From contig JBDREX010000038.1 of the NCBI GenBank assembly GCA_043819345.1, forward strand, positions 1-59,693: a DNA stretch of 59,693 nt. The letters are read 5' to 3'. The stretch's first letter is position 1; every line of letters begins with the position of its first letter. Of the stretch, positions 17,367 through 25,172 are shown one piece after another. Source of the stretch: CAYRDK01 sp043819345. GTDB taxonomy: Bacteria; Omnitrophota; Gorgyraeia; Velamenicoccales; Velamenicoccaceae. Both the position numbers and the translations under genes were made by a program. A model generated the notes under the pieces. The model was not told where the DNA came from. It saw only the letters and a list, made by a program, of their open reading frames with translations, and ran no database searches.

Positions 17367-18179
17367 TTATCGACGGATTAACTTTTCATATCTTTTTTTC
17401 AACCGCATGGTTATTGTGCCAATCTTTCCCGAACTCACCATCTGGGCGTCTAATTTTACAACAGGCATAACACCTATAACCGCGTTTGTTAAAAAAACCT
17501 CCTGCGCTCGCGCCAAATCCCTAACAGAAATCTTCCTTTGGCGCACAACTAATCCTGCCTGGCACGCCTGCTCAATCACAATAGAACGCGTCACTCCCGG
17601 CAAACAACCAACCGTCAATATCGGTGTCCATAAAGCACCATTAATAACCACAAAAACATTAGTCCTGGCCCCCTCAACAACAAATCCCTGCGGATCCAGA
17701 TAAAGAGCCTCCTGATATCCTTGTGTGACAGCTTTTTGATAAAGACGCTCGCAGAAATCCCGCCTGCATAATTTAACACGGCTAAGAACAGAAGCCTTGC
17801 GACGAGGTTTATGCATCACCATGACATTATATCCTCTGGCACAAGGAGATATCCCGGAAGCTAACACAAAAACATGCAAACGCCCGGCACGGACAATAAC
17901 CGTCAGCCGGATGCGCGCATCTTTCAAATGATTTATTTTTATCAGGCCTAAAACCGCTGCCTCAAGCTCAGCTTTCCCGGGTGGCGGAATCTTTAAAAGC
18001 ACACAACCCTTCCTCAGGCGCCTTAAATGCCTATCCAACGCAAAAACTGATCCATCATAAGAACGCATGGTTTCAAAAACACCTCTCTCATTTAAAAAAG
18101 AAGCATCGAAACCACGTAAAAACAATTCTTCGCGAGGGACAAAAACAAAGTCTATGCAAATGAAATCTTTTTTCATCAT
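17367..18179 (-). CDS. pabC: Aminodeoxychorismate lyase (class IV aminotransferase)
   Basis: A 270-residue PLP enzyme of fold type IV. Features visible are NERGVFETMR near the N-terminus, a Lys in SRVKLCRRD at the PLP-lysine position, VEGARTNVFVV and LPGVTRSIV. Its start overlaps the stop of pabB by four bases, which makes 4-amino-4-deoxychorismate lyase (p-aminobenzoate for folate) more likely than a branched-chain or D-amino-acid aminotransferase. The usual K[ST]xNY after the lysine is divergent. Confidence 0.8.
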   Translation of the reverse strand: MMKKDFICIDFVFVPREELFLRGFDASFLNERGVFETMRSYDGSVFALDRHLRRLRKGCVLLKIPPPGKAELEAAVLGLIKINHLKDARIRLTVIVRAGRLHVFVLASGISPCARGYNVMVMHKPRRKASVLSRVKLCRRDFCERLYQKAVTQGYQEALYLDPQGFVVEGARTNVFVVINGALWTPILTVGCLPGVTRSIVIEQACQAGLVVRQRKISVRDLARAQEVFLTNAVIGVMPVVKLDAQMVSSGKIGTITMRLKKRYEKLIRR

Positions 18180-19585
18180 ATACCAAAAAGAGCTTCCTTT
18201 AGCGCCTTGGCTTTCACAAGAGTCTCTTCATATTCGGCACGGGGATTGGAATCAGTCACAATACCGCCACCCACATGAAAAGATATTTCATCGTTGTACT
18301 TAACAAATGACCTGATCAAAATATTAAACTCAAGCGTATCATGAAAACTTAGAAACCCTAATGAGCCGGTATATGCCCCCCTGGGGTGCGGCTCCAGGCG
18401 TTCGATAACTTCCATCGCGGCAATTTTGGGCGCACCCGTCACAGATCCACCAGGAAAACATGCTTTTATCAAATCCAATCTATCTTTCTTCCTATAAAGC
18501 TTCCCTTTTACTTCAGCGATCGCCTGAAAGACACCTCTATAACTTTCTATCCTGCGAAAACGATTAACACGCACAGAACCATATTCACAAACCCTTCCTA
18601 AATCATTTCTTTCCAGATCCACAATCATCAACAATTCAGCCTTCTCTTTGGCGCTATCGATCAACTGCTGCTTTGATATCCTGTTAAACGCCCGGTCAAC
18701 CGTACGTGGCCGCGTACCTTTCATAGGCCGGCTCAAAACCATCTGATTTTCATAGGATAAAAACATCTCCGGAGAAGCACTAATAATGCTCATAGGGCCA
18801 TCTGAAAAAAACCCTGAAAAAGAAACAGGAAATCTTTTTGATAAACGACGGTATAGGGCCCAATCATCAATGGCAAGCCGCGTTTTAAACCTCTGCGATA
18901 AATTAACCTGATAAATATCACCACAACTAATATATTCTTTTACTTCTTCAACAGCTTTCATGTATGCAGCTTTTGAAAAATTTGAAACCAAATCTTTTTT
19001 TCCACAAACCACACCTATGCCGGCAGAAGAATCCCTAAGAGAATCATTTTCTAGTTTTTTTAAAACCTGTTTCAGGCGATTTGACGCCCTCTTACGGCGT
19101 ACCATGCCCTTCTCAGGGAAACCGCTCGAAAAAACAATCACTTTTTTTTCAAGGTGATCCACACAAACAACCCAATCATAAAAACCAAACACAAAATCAG
19201 GAATATCCCTATCAGGCACATGACGCCTCTTCATCTTTTCCAGCTGAAAGCCAAAATCATAAGAAAAAAAACCAACCGCGCCGCATAAAAGTGGAATATC
19301 ATGCTGAAGCTTACCTACAAGAGCATATCTCTGTAAAAGCTCCCTTAGGGTTTGTAGCGGCGCTGAATCACAAGCAGTAATCACACCATCTTTTTCCTGA
19401 AAACAGCGCCCGTCCTTTACGCGTAACACCAGAAAAGGATCACTGGAAAAAAAAGAATACCGCCCCCTGTCACCGACGCCTTTGCCGCTTTCCAGCAAAA
19501 ATGGCAAGCGGTCATTTTTAAAATTGGAAAATAGTGCCTGTACGTTAACGCGAGTAGAAAAAATTTTATATTTACAATATTTCAT
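18176..19585 (-). CDS. pabB: Aminodeoxychorismate synthase component I
   Basis: A 469-residue chorismate-utilising enzyme. Diagnostic motifs are GDIYQVNLSQRF, ASPEMFL, SRPMKGTRPR and FPGGSVTGAPK, with the C-terminal GGGIVTDS. The last motifs fit PabB or TrpE; pabC immediately downstream favours PabB. It converts chorismate to 4-amino-4-deoxychorismate using ammonia or a glutaminase partner (PabA/TrpG), which is not in the window. Confidence 0.9.
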   Translation of the reverse strand: MKYCKYKIFSTRVNVQALFSNFKNDRLPFLLESGKGVGDRGRYSFFSSDPFLVLRVKDGRCFQEKDGVITACDSAPLQTLRELLQRYALVGKLQHDIPLLCGAVGFFSYDFGFQLEKMKRRHVPDRDIPDFVFGFYDWVVCVDHLEKKVIVFSSGFPEKGMVRRKRASNRLKQVLKKLENDSLRDSSAGIGVVCGKKDLVSNFSKAAYMKAVEEVKEYISCGDIYQVNLSQRFKTRLAIDDWALYRRLSKRFPVSFSGFFSDGPMSIISASPEMFLSYENQMVLSRPMKGTRPRTVDRAFNRISKQQLIDSAKEKAELLMIVDLERNDLGRVCEYGSVRVNRFRRIESYRGVFQAIAEVKGKLYRKKDRLDLIKACFPGGSVTGAPKIAAMEVIERLEPHPRGAYTGSLGFLSFHDTLEFNILIRSFVKYNDEISFHVGGGIVTDSNPRAEYEETLVKAKALKEALFGI

Positions 19586-19608
19586 ATGAGAACCTTCGTT
19601 TAATTCTT

Positions 19609-20502
19609 TTATCCGCTTTTTAACACCGTATAAGAAGCCATTGAACGGCTTGGATGAAAAGACTTTTTCGTCCAGCGAATATTTTTAATCCCACAATCAT
19701 CCATCATATTAATAAACTCATACTCTTTGAGCTGGCTGGCAAAAGCGCTGAAAATATACTGAGACGACCCTTTAAACGCAGCATCAACAAATTCAAAGTT
19801 AACACAAAAAATACTTTTTGTTACAGAAAACCCACTGGTAAAACCTCTGATATGACCCTCTATCTCAAGCACTTTTGCACAGATAGGCAAAACTTCCATG
19901 TCAGCTAACATCTGTGCTAGAACTTTCGCGCCATCGTTTAATAACATGTTATATACACCATCCCTATTTTTCTCGGCGCGACTCTTAGCCCAGGCATCAT
20001 AAAGCGCAACAACCTCCTTATAGTCAGAAGCACGATAATCCCGAAAACAATACGAGTAATGCTTTATAAAGTAATTATAAAGAGCGCGTTTTGCCTTATA
20101 TTTACCGGAAGCGAAAGACGCGATAGAAGCGCGATCCACAAGATAATCTTTAGATTTCTCAAAAATTCTGAAATTCTTATTTTGAAAAAAAGCTAGATCA
20201 GCCTCTTCCAGATTTTCAATACGAGATATATCCGGATTATGATTAACCGCCTCCATCTGATCAAAACAAGCTTCTATGACATCAGAATCCCATCCGCCCA
20301 GAGGTGGCAAAACCATAAAACAACCAGACGGATCCGTAAAAAAAAGACACAGCTTCTTCTTGTAAAAACTCAGACAGATATCATAAAGACAACGCCATAC
20401 ATAGATATTCTCAAACGCATAAGCACATAACACATGCGCGCGCTGTGATAAATACGAATTTATAATATCTTTATTATTTAAAGAAAGAGGCTGAAGTTCC
20501 AT
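19609..20502 (-). CDS. DUF2156 domain protein
   Basis: A 297-residue protein matching the DUF2156 family, the GNAT-like fold also found in the C-terminal domain of the lysyl-phosphatidylglycerol synthase MprF. Typical segments are SYLSQRAHVLCAYAFENIY at the N-terminus and IRWTKKSFHPSRSMASY at the C-terminus. No transmembrane flippase domain is attached, so it is a stand-alone, probably cytoplasmic form; an acyl or aminoacyl transferase role is inference. It lies 23 bases upstream of pabB. Confidence 0.75.
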   Translation of the reverse strand: MELQPLSLNNKDIINSYLSQRAHVLCAYAFENIYVWRCLYDICLSFYKKKLCLFFTDPSGCFMVLPPLGGWDSDVIEACFDQMEAVNHNPDISRIENLEEADLAFFQNKNFRIFEKSKDYLVDRASIASFASGKYKAKRALYNYFIKHYSYCFRDYRASDYKEVVALYDAWAKSRAEKNRDGVYNMLLNDGAKVLAQMLADMEVLPICAKVLEIEGHIRGFTSGFSVTKSIFCVNFEFVDAAFKGSSQYIFSAFASQLKEYEFINMMDDCGIKNIRWTKKSFHPSRSMASYTVLKSG

Positions 20503-20533
20503 AAAGAATGCTGCTTAACGCGGGCGAGCCTGC

Positions 20534-21058
20534 CTACCGGACAGACAGTCTTTTAATATAAGCCACATTTTCACCGTAATCCTGAATCAAACCGGGATTT
20601 TTCTCTATAATCGCCCAAAATTCCTGGGTACTGAAATAAACAATCAAATATTGGGCGTAACGTACAATTTGGTCTGTGTTTTTCACTTTTTGTATATAAG
20701 AACAATTTTCGTCAAGAGCACAAAAAATATCCTTTCCGCGCCGGGCCAAAAGAAAAGGATAAAGCTGGCAATCCAGAGGCCGATCCGAATAAATCTTACA
20801 CCTATTTGATGCAGGCTCAAAACATGGACAAAGATATCTATCTCCTTGCGCCACAAGATCTATCTGCGTGCCGCATTCTTTAGACAAATTTGCATGCGTA
20901 AACAAACAACTTGGCACAAGATCTCTTCTGGTTAAATCGGAGATCTCTTCATACGTAAAAAAAGGCGCCCAGGATGACTTTTGAGCAGAAAAACGGCAGC
21001 ATCCTTTACAAGATAAACAATGATCTCCGGAAATAAAATTTTTCAATAGAGTACTCAT
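20534..21058 (-). CDS. YkgJ family cysteine-cluster protein
   Basis: A 174-residue protein with the YkgJ (UPF0153) cysteine pattern: CLSCKGCCRF near residues 14-23, and CPCFEPASNRCKIYSDRPLDC around 79-97. The cysteines probably bind zinc or an Fe-S cluster; function unknown. The last codons and stop lie in a GC-rich palindromic repeat (20528-20551) related to others in the window. It overlaps the YjbQ gene by four bases. Confidence 0.85.
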   Translation of the reverse strand: MSTLLKNFISGDHCLSCKGCCRFSAQKSSWAPFFTYEEISDLTRRDLVPSCLFTHANLSKECGTQIDLVAQGDRYLCPCFEPASNRCKIYSDRPLDCQLYPFLLARRGKDIFCALDENCSYIQKVKNTDQIVRYAQYLIVYFSTQEFWAIIEKNPGLIQDYGENVAYIKRLSVR

Positions 21059-21474
21059 TCACCCTGAAATTGAATAATAACTCTGCGATCACGAGGCCTA
21101 TTATCAAAATCAATAAAAATAACCTGTTGCCATGTTCCTAAGCACAGCGCGCTCTTGACAAAAGGAATAGTTAATGATGAGCCCAATAGAGAAGCCCTCA
21201 AATGAGAAAAACCATTCCCATCCCCCCAAGCGGCATCATGGCCATAAGGAGAATTCTTAGGAATCAACTTCTCAAAAAGCTCTTTTAAATCCCCCACTAA
21301 TCCCGGCTCATATTCACACGTCGTAATACCATTTGTTGAGCCCAGCCCAAAAACAAAAACAACGCCATTTTTCAGGCCTGTAGCCTTAAGTTCCTCCTGA
21401 ATGAATGGAGTAATATCCTGAATATCTGTATCACCTTGCGTATGAAAATTTATCTCTCTTGTCAAAACCTTCAT
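21055..21474 (-). CDS. YjbQ family protein (UPF0047)
   Basis: A 139-residue protein with the YjbQ signatures: GSTNGITTCEYEPGL, SPYGHDAAWGDGNGFSHLRA (histidine-rich active-site region), GTWQQVIFIDFD and the C-terminal RRVIIQFQGE. The family is called secondary thiamine-phosphate synthase because some members complement thiE; the true role is uncertain. It overlaps both neighbours by four bases, so it is translationally coupled. Confidence 0.9.
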   Translation of the reverse strand: MKVLTREINFHTQGDTDIQDITPFIQEELKATGLKNGVVFVFGLGSTNGITTCEYEPGLVGDLKELFEKLIPKNSPYGHDAAWGDGNGFSHLRASLLGSSLTIPFVKSALCLGTWQQVIFIDFDNRPRDRRVIIQFQGE

Positions 21475-21791
21475 TTAACAAGGCTCCCTTCGGCCACATG
21501 GCGGTCAGGACTAATCACCGCAATCCCTGCCTCATCAGAAGCTGCCAATAACATCCCCTGGCTTTCTACGCCTCTAATAACAGCTGGTTCTAAATTATCT
21601 ACGATCACTACTTGCTTGCCAATTAAGAGTTGTGGCTCATAAGAAAGCCTGATACCGGCTACAAGCTGCTTTGTTATGCCGCCCGCATCTACGATAACAA
21701 CATAAAGCCTATCAGCTTTTGGGTGTGGCGTAACCTCTTTGATTGTGGCTATTTTTAATTCTGTTTTTCTAAAATCTTCATAAGTTATCAT
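21471..21791 (-). CDS. tRNA-binding OB-fold protein (MetG C-terminal / Trbp111-like)
   Basis: About 106 residues forming one OB-fold tRNA-binding domain: LKIATIKEVTPHPKADRLYV and the SQGMLLAASD signature. Similar stand-alone proteins are Trbp111 or the beta subunit of methionyl-tRNA synthetase, and bind tRNA non-specifically. I chose the ATG at 21791, with AAAGG 7 bases upstream, over a TTG five codons earlier. It overlaps yjbQ by four bases. Confidence 0.88.
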   Translation of the reverse strand: MITYEDFRKTELKIATIKEVTPHPKADRLYVVIVDAGGITKQLVAGIRLSYEPQLLIGKQVVIVDNLEPAVIRGVESQGMLLAASDEAGIAVISPDRHVAEGSLVK

Positions 21792-21806
21792 TTCAATACC
21801 TTTCAA

Positions 21807-22088
21807 CTATATTCGTTTTTCAATACTCTTCAACCTCTCTAAAATTTCATTCGTTTTGAAATAAGAACAGATAAGCTCTCGGACAATAAAAAAACAGACA
21901 AGAAGAATTAAAACTACAATCCCCGAAAAAACCCAGGGATGTGCCTTGATCAATTCTCCTAAAGCTTGCATCCATGCCGGCATTTCCGGCTTAGGCACAG
22001 ATTTCAGACTTTCAGCAAAAACGCGGGTAAAAACATTAGCAATTTCTTGCTCATTTAAAGGTGTGTCATAAGGTAAGCTGGTATCCAT
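21807..22088 (-). CDS. Small membrane protein
   Basis: A 93-residue protein I do not recognise. It has an acidic, soluble N-terminus (1-45), one strong transmembrane helix (about 50-72, VFSGIVVLILLVCFFIV) and a short basic C-terminal helix. It sits upstream of the tRNA-binding protein gene with a short gap and may head that transcript. Confidence 0.65.
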   Translation of the reverse strand: MDTSLPYDTPLNEQEIANVFTRVFAESLKSVPKPEMPAWMQALGELIKAHPWVFSGIVVLILLVCFFIVRELICSYFKTNEILERLKSIEKRI

Positions 22089-22179
22089 TCCTTATCCTCC
22101 ATGTCCTGTTTTCTTTTGCTCCCATTATACATGGCAAATCAGGAAACCCCAATAGAATTATTCAATATCAGGACAAAAC

Positions 22180-22207
22180 AAAAAGGCCTTCTAATGAAGG
22201 CCTTTTT
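22180..22207 (-). terminator. Intrinsic terminator
   Basis: AAAAAGGCCTTC and GAAGGCCTTTTT form a 12-bp stem around a four-base loop, with T-rich tails on both strands. It most likely ends the minus-strand transcript from 22.6-23 kb and may work in both directions. Confidence 0.85.
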
Positions 22208-22265
22208 ACGCAACTCATTGCAAAAACAGTTCTTTTACTCCTAATCACAATAATAATAACCTACC

Positions 22266-22408
22266 GTGGCAGAGCTTTGAGATTCAAAGATTCAGAGAGT
22301 CAAAGCATCAAAGTAAAACCAAAATCTTTTTTGCATTCACTCTATAACCCTATAATGCTCTTTGCCTTTGCTTTAGCCCTCTGACACTTTGACTCTTTGA
22401 TGCCCTCT
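22266..22408. repeat. Octamer repeat with inverted arms
   Basis: The left arm consists of units such as GATTCAAA, GATTCAGA, GAGTCAAA and GCATCAAA; the right arm of CTCTGACA, CTTTGACT and CTTTGATG. The period is 8 bp and the two arms are roughly complementary. Related one-arm versions occur near 24.8 kb and at 48683-48718. Confidence 0.7.
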
Positions 22409-22575
22409 TAAGGAGATAGGGCCGGCTTACGCCAGCCCTATGAATAAATGTTTAGTGCGACTGTCTCACACTTGCTCCTTTCACATAAGAAAGTCTACCT
22501 GAAAAACAAACACTTTCAAGACGAAAAGACGTTCTTGGAGAAAACGCTTTCTTATAGGCCGCCAAAGAAAACGAA

Positions 22576-22824
22576 CTATTTCTTTTTCAAATGTGAAGGG
22601 CTATCAACACTCAAAACATTCGTAGATTGGACAAAATAGATAGGGTTTCCTTCCTGGTCAAACCTGTCATCAATACGAAACACTTTTGTTGCAACTAACT
22701 TTATTTTTAAAACAGTGCCGTCTTCTAAAAAATACTGATTAAAGTATTCATTTGCCTGATTCACATTAATAGATGTCGCCTCTACTAATTCATTGCCAAA
22801 ATTAATCTTAACCTTATCTGCCAT
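22576..22824 (-). CDS. Small conserved-looking protein of unknown function
   Basis: An 82-residue soluble protein without signal peptide or membrane helix. It appears beta-rich (KVKINFGNELVEATS, YFLEDGTVLKIKLVATKVF, EGNPIYFVQSTNVLS), as a single small barrel or SH3-like fold would. AGGGAA lies just upstream of the ATG. I do not recognise the family. It is followed by the terminator at 22180. Confidence 0.6.
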   Translation of the reverse strand: MADKVKINFGNELVEATSINVNQANEYFNQYFLEDGTVLKIKLVATKVFRIDDRFDQEGNPIYFVQSTNVLSVDSPSHLKKK

Positions 22825-22863
22825 TTTTCCCTTTCTTTTTAATTGTTGAAGAATTGTCGCGCA

Positions 22864-23355
22864 TTATTCCTGTGATGAGTCACGTGATTGCGCCGCAACA
22901 CTTTGAACAATGCCCTGTACGGATGTTTTATTCATAAACTGCTTAAACTTTTCATTCTGCTGCAAATACTCAACATCCTGGCGCATAATGGCCGCCCTAA
23001 CTGCCGGATCAGAAAACATATCAACAACACTCTGGTCTTTTGCAAGATCCTGTATCGAAGCCATAATCTCCGGATTGCCAAGAATTTGTTTTTTAACTGC
23101 TTCCTGGTTTGGCGCGGCATAAGCCTCTTCCTGCACATTTGTCATAGAAACCACATCCTCACTATGTACCGATAATTGCCCTAAAGTCCTGCTCTTAACG
23201 TTATAAACACCGTTCTGCATAGAGACGACTTCACCCCGCACAACAACACCGTCTTTACACTTAATAAGCATTTCTTCCGCATGCGCGCAGAAACAAAACA
23301 TCAAAAATAAGCAAACACTTTCTGCTATTATTCCAATAAAAGATTTTTTCATCAT
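22864..23355 (-). CDS. Exported protein with an LSm-like N-terminal domain
   Basis: A 163-residue protein with a signal peptide (1-26, ending CAHAEE). Residues 27-75 form a beta-rich domain of the pattern x-x-x-K-x-G-x-x-x-x-G-E-x-V (IKCKDGVVVRGEVVSMQNG), also at the N-terminus of the exported proteins at 41.6 and 47.0 kb. The C-terminal half (NPEIMASIQDLAKDQ and QQNEKFKQFM) looks like an STI1-type helical repeat. Function unknown; probably periplasmic. Confidence 0.65.
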   Translation of the reverse strand: MMKKSFIGIIAESVCLFLMFCFCAHAEEMLIKCKDGVVVRGEVVSMQNGVYNVKSRTLGQLSVHSEDVVSMTNVQEEAYAAPNQEAVKKQILGNPEIMASIQDLAKDQSVVDMFSDPAVRAAIMRQDVEYLQQNEKFKQFMNKTSVQGIVQSVAAQSRDSSQE

Positions 23356-23404
23356 TTTCCTGTATACCCTTTTAAAAAATGGAATTCAAATTTACTGTCA
23401 AACT

Positions 23405-23746
23405 TCAATCAACAACAACCTCAGCCCTGATAACAATATTCTCTTTTTTTTGTTGATCCGCATAAAATTCAACATGCAAGAGATCGCTTAACTCAATATC
23501 AGAAAACGAAATTTCTTCGTTACTTTTGGTAATCTTGGCCTTTTTTGGAAAAACAAGCTTCATCTCATCATAAGTTGCCCCAACAAGAAATTTGAGAATT
23601 AAAGACGCTCCGACCCAATCAATAGAAGCAACTCTGCCTTCAACAGATTGTGTCTTTCTGTCTGAAGATACATCAAGATAATCTGCCCTGGCAACACTCA
23701 CTACTGTCATCATAAAAAACAAAGCAAAAAACATTTTTCTCAGCAT
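23405..23746 (-). CDS. Small exported protein, family A member 1
   Basis: A 113-residue protein with a signal peptide (1-21). The mature part has a pattern shared with three neighbours at 24058, 24451 and 26821: V-x-G-x-V-x-x-x-D/H-W-V-x-[AS]-x-x-[IV]-[LV]-[KR]-[FW]-L, then a YDEM-like strand and a late x-V-x-Y region. It looks like a small OB or beta-barrel fold. Function unknown; the four copies suggest local duplication. Confidence 0.65.
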   Translation of the reverse strand: MLRKMFFALFFMMTVVSVARADYLDVSSDRKTQSVEGRVASIDWVGASLILKFLVGATYDEMKLVFPKKAKITKSNEEISFSDIELSDLLHVEFYADQQKKENIVIRAEVVVD

Positions 23747-23802
23747 AAATCCCCTTTTTTTTAAAAACCTGTAACTCTATAACGTTTTTTTGCTTGCGAA
23801 CC

Positions 23803-23890
23803 GTCATCCTGAACGCAGTGAAGCTTGCCTACCGGAGGTAGGGATCTGTTGTTAGATTCTTCGTCGGGTTTCACCCTTCTCAGAATAACG
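23803..23890. repeat. GTCATCCTGA...TCAGAATAAC hairpin repeat, copy 1
   Basis: About 88 bases whose ends are imperfect inverted repeats. A GCTTGCCTACCGGAGGTAGGG palindrome lies inside, and TTAGATTCTTCGTCGGGTT follows. A second copy with the same order of motifs is at 54806-54888. Confidence 0.6.
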
Positions 23891-23902
23891 ATAAGGGAAC
23901 GC

Positions 23903-24056
23903 GGGTTAGCGGGTGCTCGAGTGTGCGGGTTAGCTAGTTTTACCCGTCAACTCGCAAACTCGTCAACTCGCAAACTCGCTTTGCTTTTGCTTTTGTTTTT
24001 ACCCGTCAACTCGCAAACTCGTCAACCCGCAAACTTGTTTTGCTTTTGCTTTAACA
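23903..24056. repeat. Octamer-period repeat hairpin
   Basis: Units such as GGGTTAGC, GGGTGCTC, GAGTGTGC and GGGTTAGC turn, after TAGTTTTA, into the complementary series CCCGTCAA, CTCGCAAA, CTCGTCAA and CTCGCAAA. A second CTCGTCAA/CTCGCAAA stretch follows a CTTTTGCTTTTG spacer. Confidence 0.8.
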
Positions 24057-24057
24057 C

Positions 24058-24450
24058 TTAATCTCCATCCAATGGTGAAGTGTCTGTGATAGATATAACT
24101 TTCAAGCCCGCATAACCATTATCAACATATTTAACCAACACATCATCGCTCTCCTGAATATCCGAGAGCTGCCCTGGAAAATTTTGCACAAATACTTTTG
24201 TGTCCGAAGTAACTTTAAATGTCATTTCATCATAAACAGTTTGAGCAAGCCACCTAACGACAAATGTAGAATTAACCCAATCCGTAGTTGTAACGATGCC
24301 TCTTAATTCTTTAACCCCCTCTGTCTCAAGAACAGGCCCACCCTGCGAATAGCAAAGCGGCATCATTCCAAAAAGAGCTACAATAAATATGCACCCATAA
24401 ATCCCGGTTAAAACGCCTGCATTCCGCCAAAAACTGTCTTTCCGTCTCAT
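24058..24450 (-). CDS. Small exported protein, family A member 2
   Basis: A 130-residue protein. The hydrophobic segment (12-33) after a basic start suggests a signal peptide or anchor. The mature part shares the family pattern (GIVTTTDWVNSTFVVRWLAQ, then VYDEMTFKV and DDVLVKYVDNGYAGLKV). Its ATG directly follows the stop of the member at 24451, so the two are co-transcribed. Function unknown. Confidence 0.65.
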   Translation of the reverse strand: MRRKDSFWRNAGVLTGIYGCIFIVALFGMMPLCYSQGGPVLETEGVKELRGIVTTTDWVNSTFVVRWLAQTVYDEMTFKVTSDTKVFVQNFPGQLSDIQESDDVLVKYVDNGYAGLKVISITDTSPLDGD

Positions 24451-24783
24451 TTAGAGGCCTCCTATAATAGAAATTTTTACCGCCTTCAGCCCTTCAAAAC
24501 CATCTTCATAATACTCAACGGTAATCTGATCCCCATGATTTAAACTAGATAGCGTGACAGCTTTTCCGTTTCTAAAAATTTTTGCGCTCTTTTCCACTAT
24601 AAATGTCGTTTCATCAAACCTTGAGCCATCCAGCCACCGCACAACTAAAGTTGATGTCACCCAATGGAGTTGCGCCACCTGCCCTTTGAGAACATGCATC
24701 CTGCCTGTGACTTGCGCAGAACCAACCGGACCAATACATAGCAGCAATGCCCAACAAATCACAACAGCTATTATCTTGCGCAT
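24451..24783 (-). CDS. Small exported protein, family A member 3
   Basis: A 110-residue protein with a clear signal peptide (1-23, ending GSAQ). The mature part (LKGQVAQLHWVTSTLVVRWL, then RFDETTFIV and ITVEYYEDGFEGLKAVKI) is closest to member 2 and likely a tandem duplicate of it. The shared C-terminal Y-x-x-[DN]-G-[FY]-x-G-L-K-[AV] motif is distinctive. Function unknown; probably periplasmic. Confidence 0.65.
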   Translation of the reverse strand: MRKIIAVVICWALLLCIGPVGSAQVTGRMHVLKGQVAQLHWVTSTLVVRWLDGSRFDETTFIVEKSAKIFRNGKAVTLSSLNHGDQITVEYYEDGFEGLKAVKISIIGGL

Positions 24784-25172
24784 CCATCCTCCTACAGATA
24801 GTATCAGAGATTCAAAGAGTCAAAGCATATAAGAATAAACATATCAATGTTTTTAGCCTGCTCGGGTTCCCCCCCCTCTCTCTCTCGGAATGACGACAGA
24901 GAATACGAGTTAGCGGGTGCTCGAGTTGACGAGTCAGCCCACAAACTCGTCAACTCGCAAACTCGTTTTACTTTTGCTTTTGTTTTTACCCGTCAACTCG
25001 CAAACTCGTCAACTCGCAAACTCGTTTTACTTTTGCTTTTGTTTTTACCCGTCAACCCGCAAACTCGTCAACTCGCAAACTCGTTTTACTTTTGCTTTTG
25101 TTTTTACCCGTCAACTCGCAAACTCGTCAACTCGCAAACTCGCTTTACTTTTGCTTCGACTCTCTTAAATCT
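24784..25172. other. Intergenic repeat region
   Basis: 389 bases without a believable gene. It carries a one-arm octamer repeat (about 24797-24830), a fragment reading CTCGGAATGACGA like the end of the GTCATCCTGA repeat, and the 59-bp tandem repeat array. The long frames here simply read through the repeat (recurring KLVNSQTR-like translations). Confidence 0.75.
24905..25157. repeat. 59-bp tandem repeat array built of octamers
   Basis: Copies start at 24951, 25010, 25069 and 25128, exactly 59 bases apart, each holding CAACTCGCAAACTCG, a TTTTACTTTTGCTTTTG spacer and CCCGTCAACTCG. Three copies are complete and the fourth is partial. Before the array, GAGTTAGC, GGGTGCTC, GAGTTGAC and GAGTCAGC form the opposite, complementary arm. 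Both the 8-bp unit and the 59-bp unit are tandem, so two levels of duplication are visible. Confidence 0.9.

Larger units (their letters stand above)
22089..22575. other. Intergenic region with a terminator and octamer repeats
   Basis: 487 bases with no convincing gene. It contains a strong terminator hairpin (22180-22207), an octamer repeat with inverted arms (22266-22408) and an imperfect GC-rich hairpin near 22418-22442. The plus-strand frame in 22448-22639 looks like chance: it has no family resemblance and runs antisense into the small gene at 22576. Confidence 0.6.
23747..24057. other. Intergenic repeat region
   Basis: 311 bases made almost wholly of repeats: an element bounded by GTCATCCTGA and TCAGAATAAC (23803-23890) followed by an octamer-period repeat (23903-24056). 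No gene is visible. Confidence 0.7.

Noticed and set aside
22448..22639. Plus-strand 63-residue frame
   Set aside because: Antisense to the start of a better-supported minus-strand gene, with no recognisable motif or ribosome-binding site.
23903..25157. CRISPR array
   Set aside because: The 59-bp units are contiguous, without unique spacers, and no cas gene is near.
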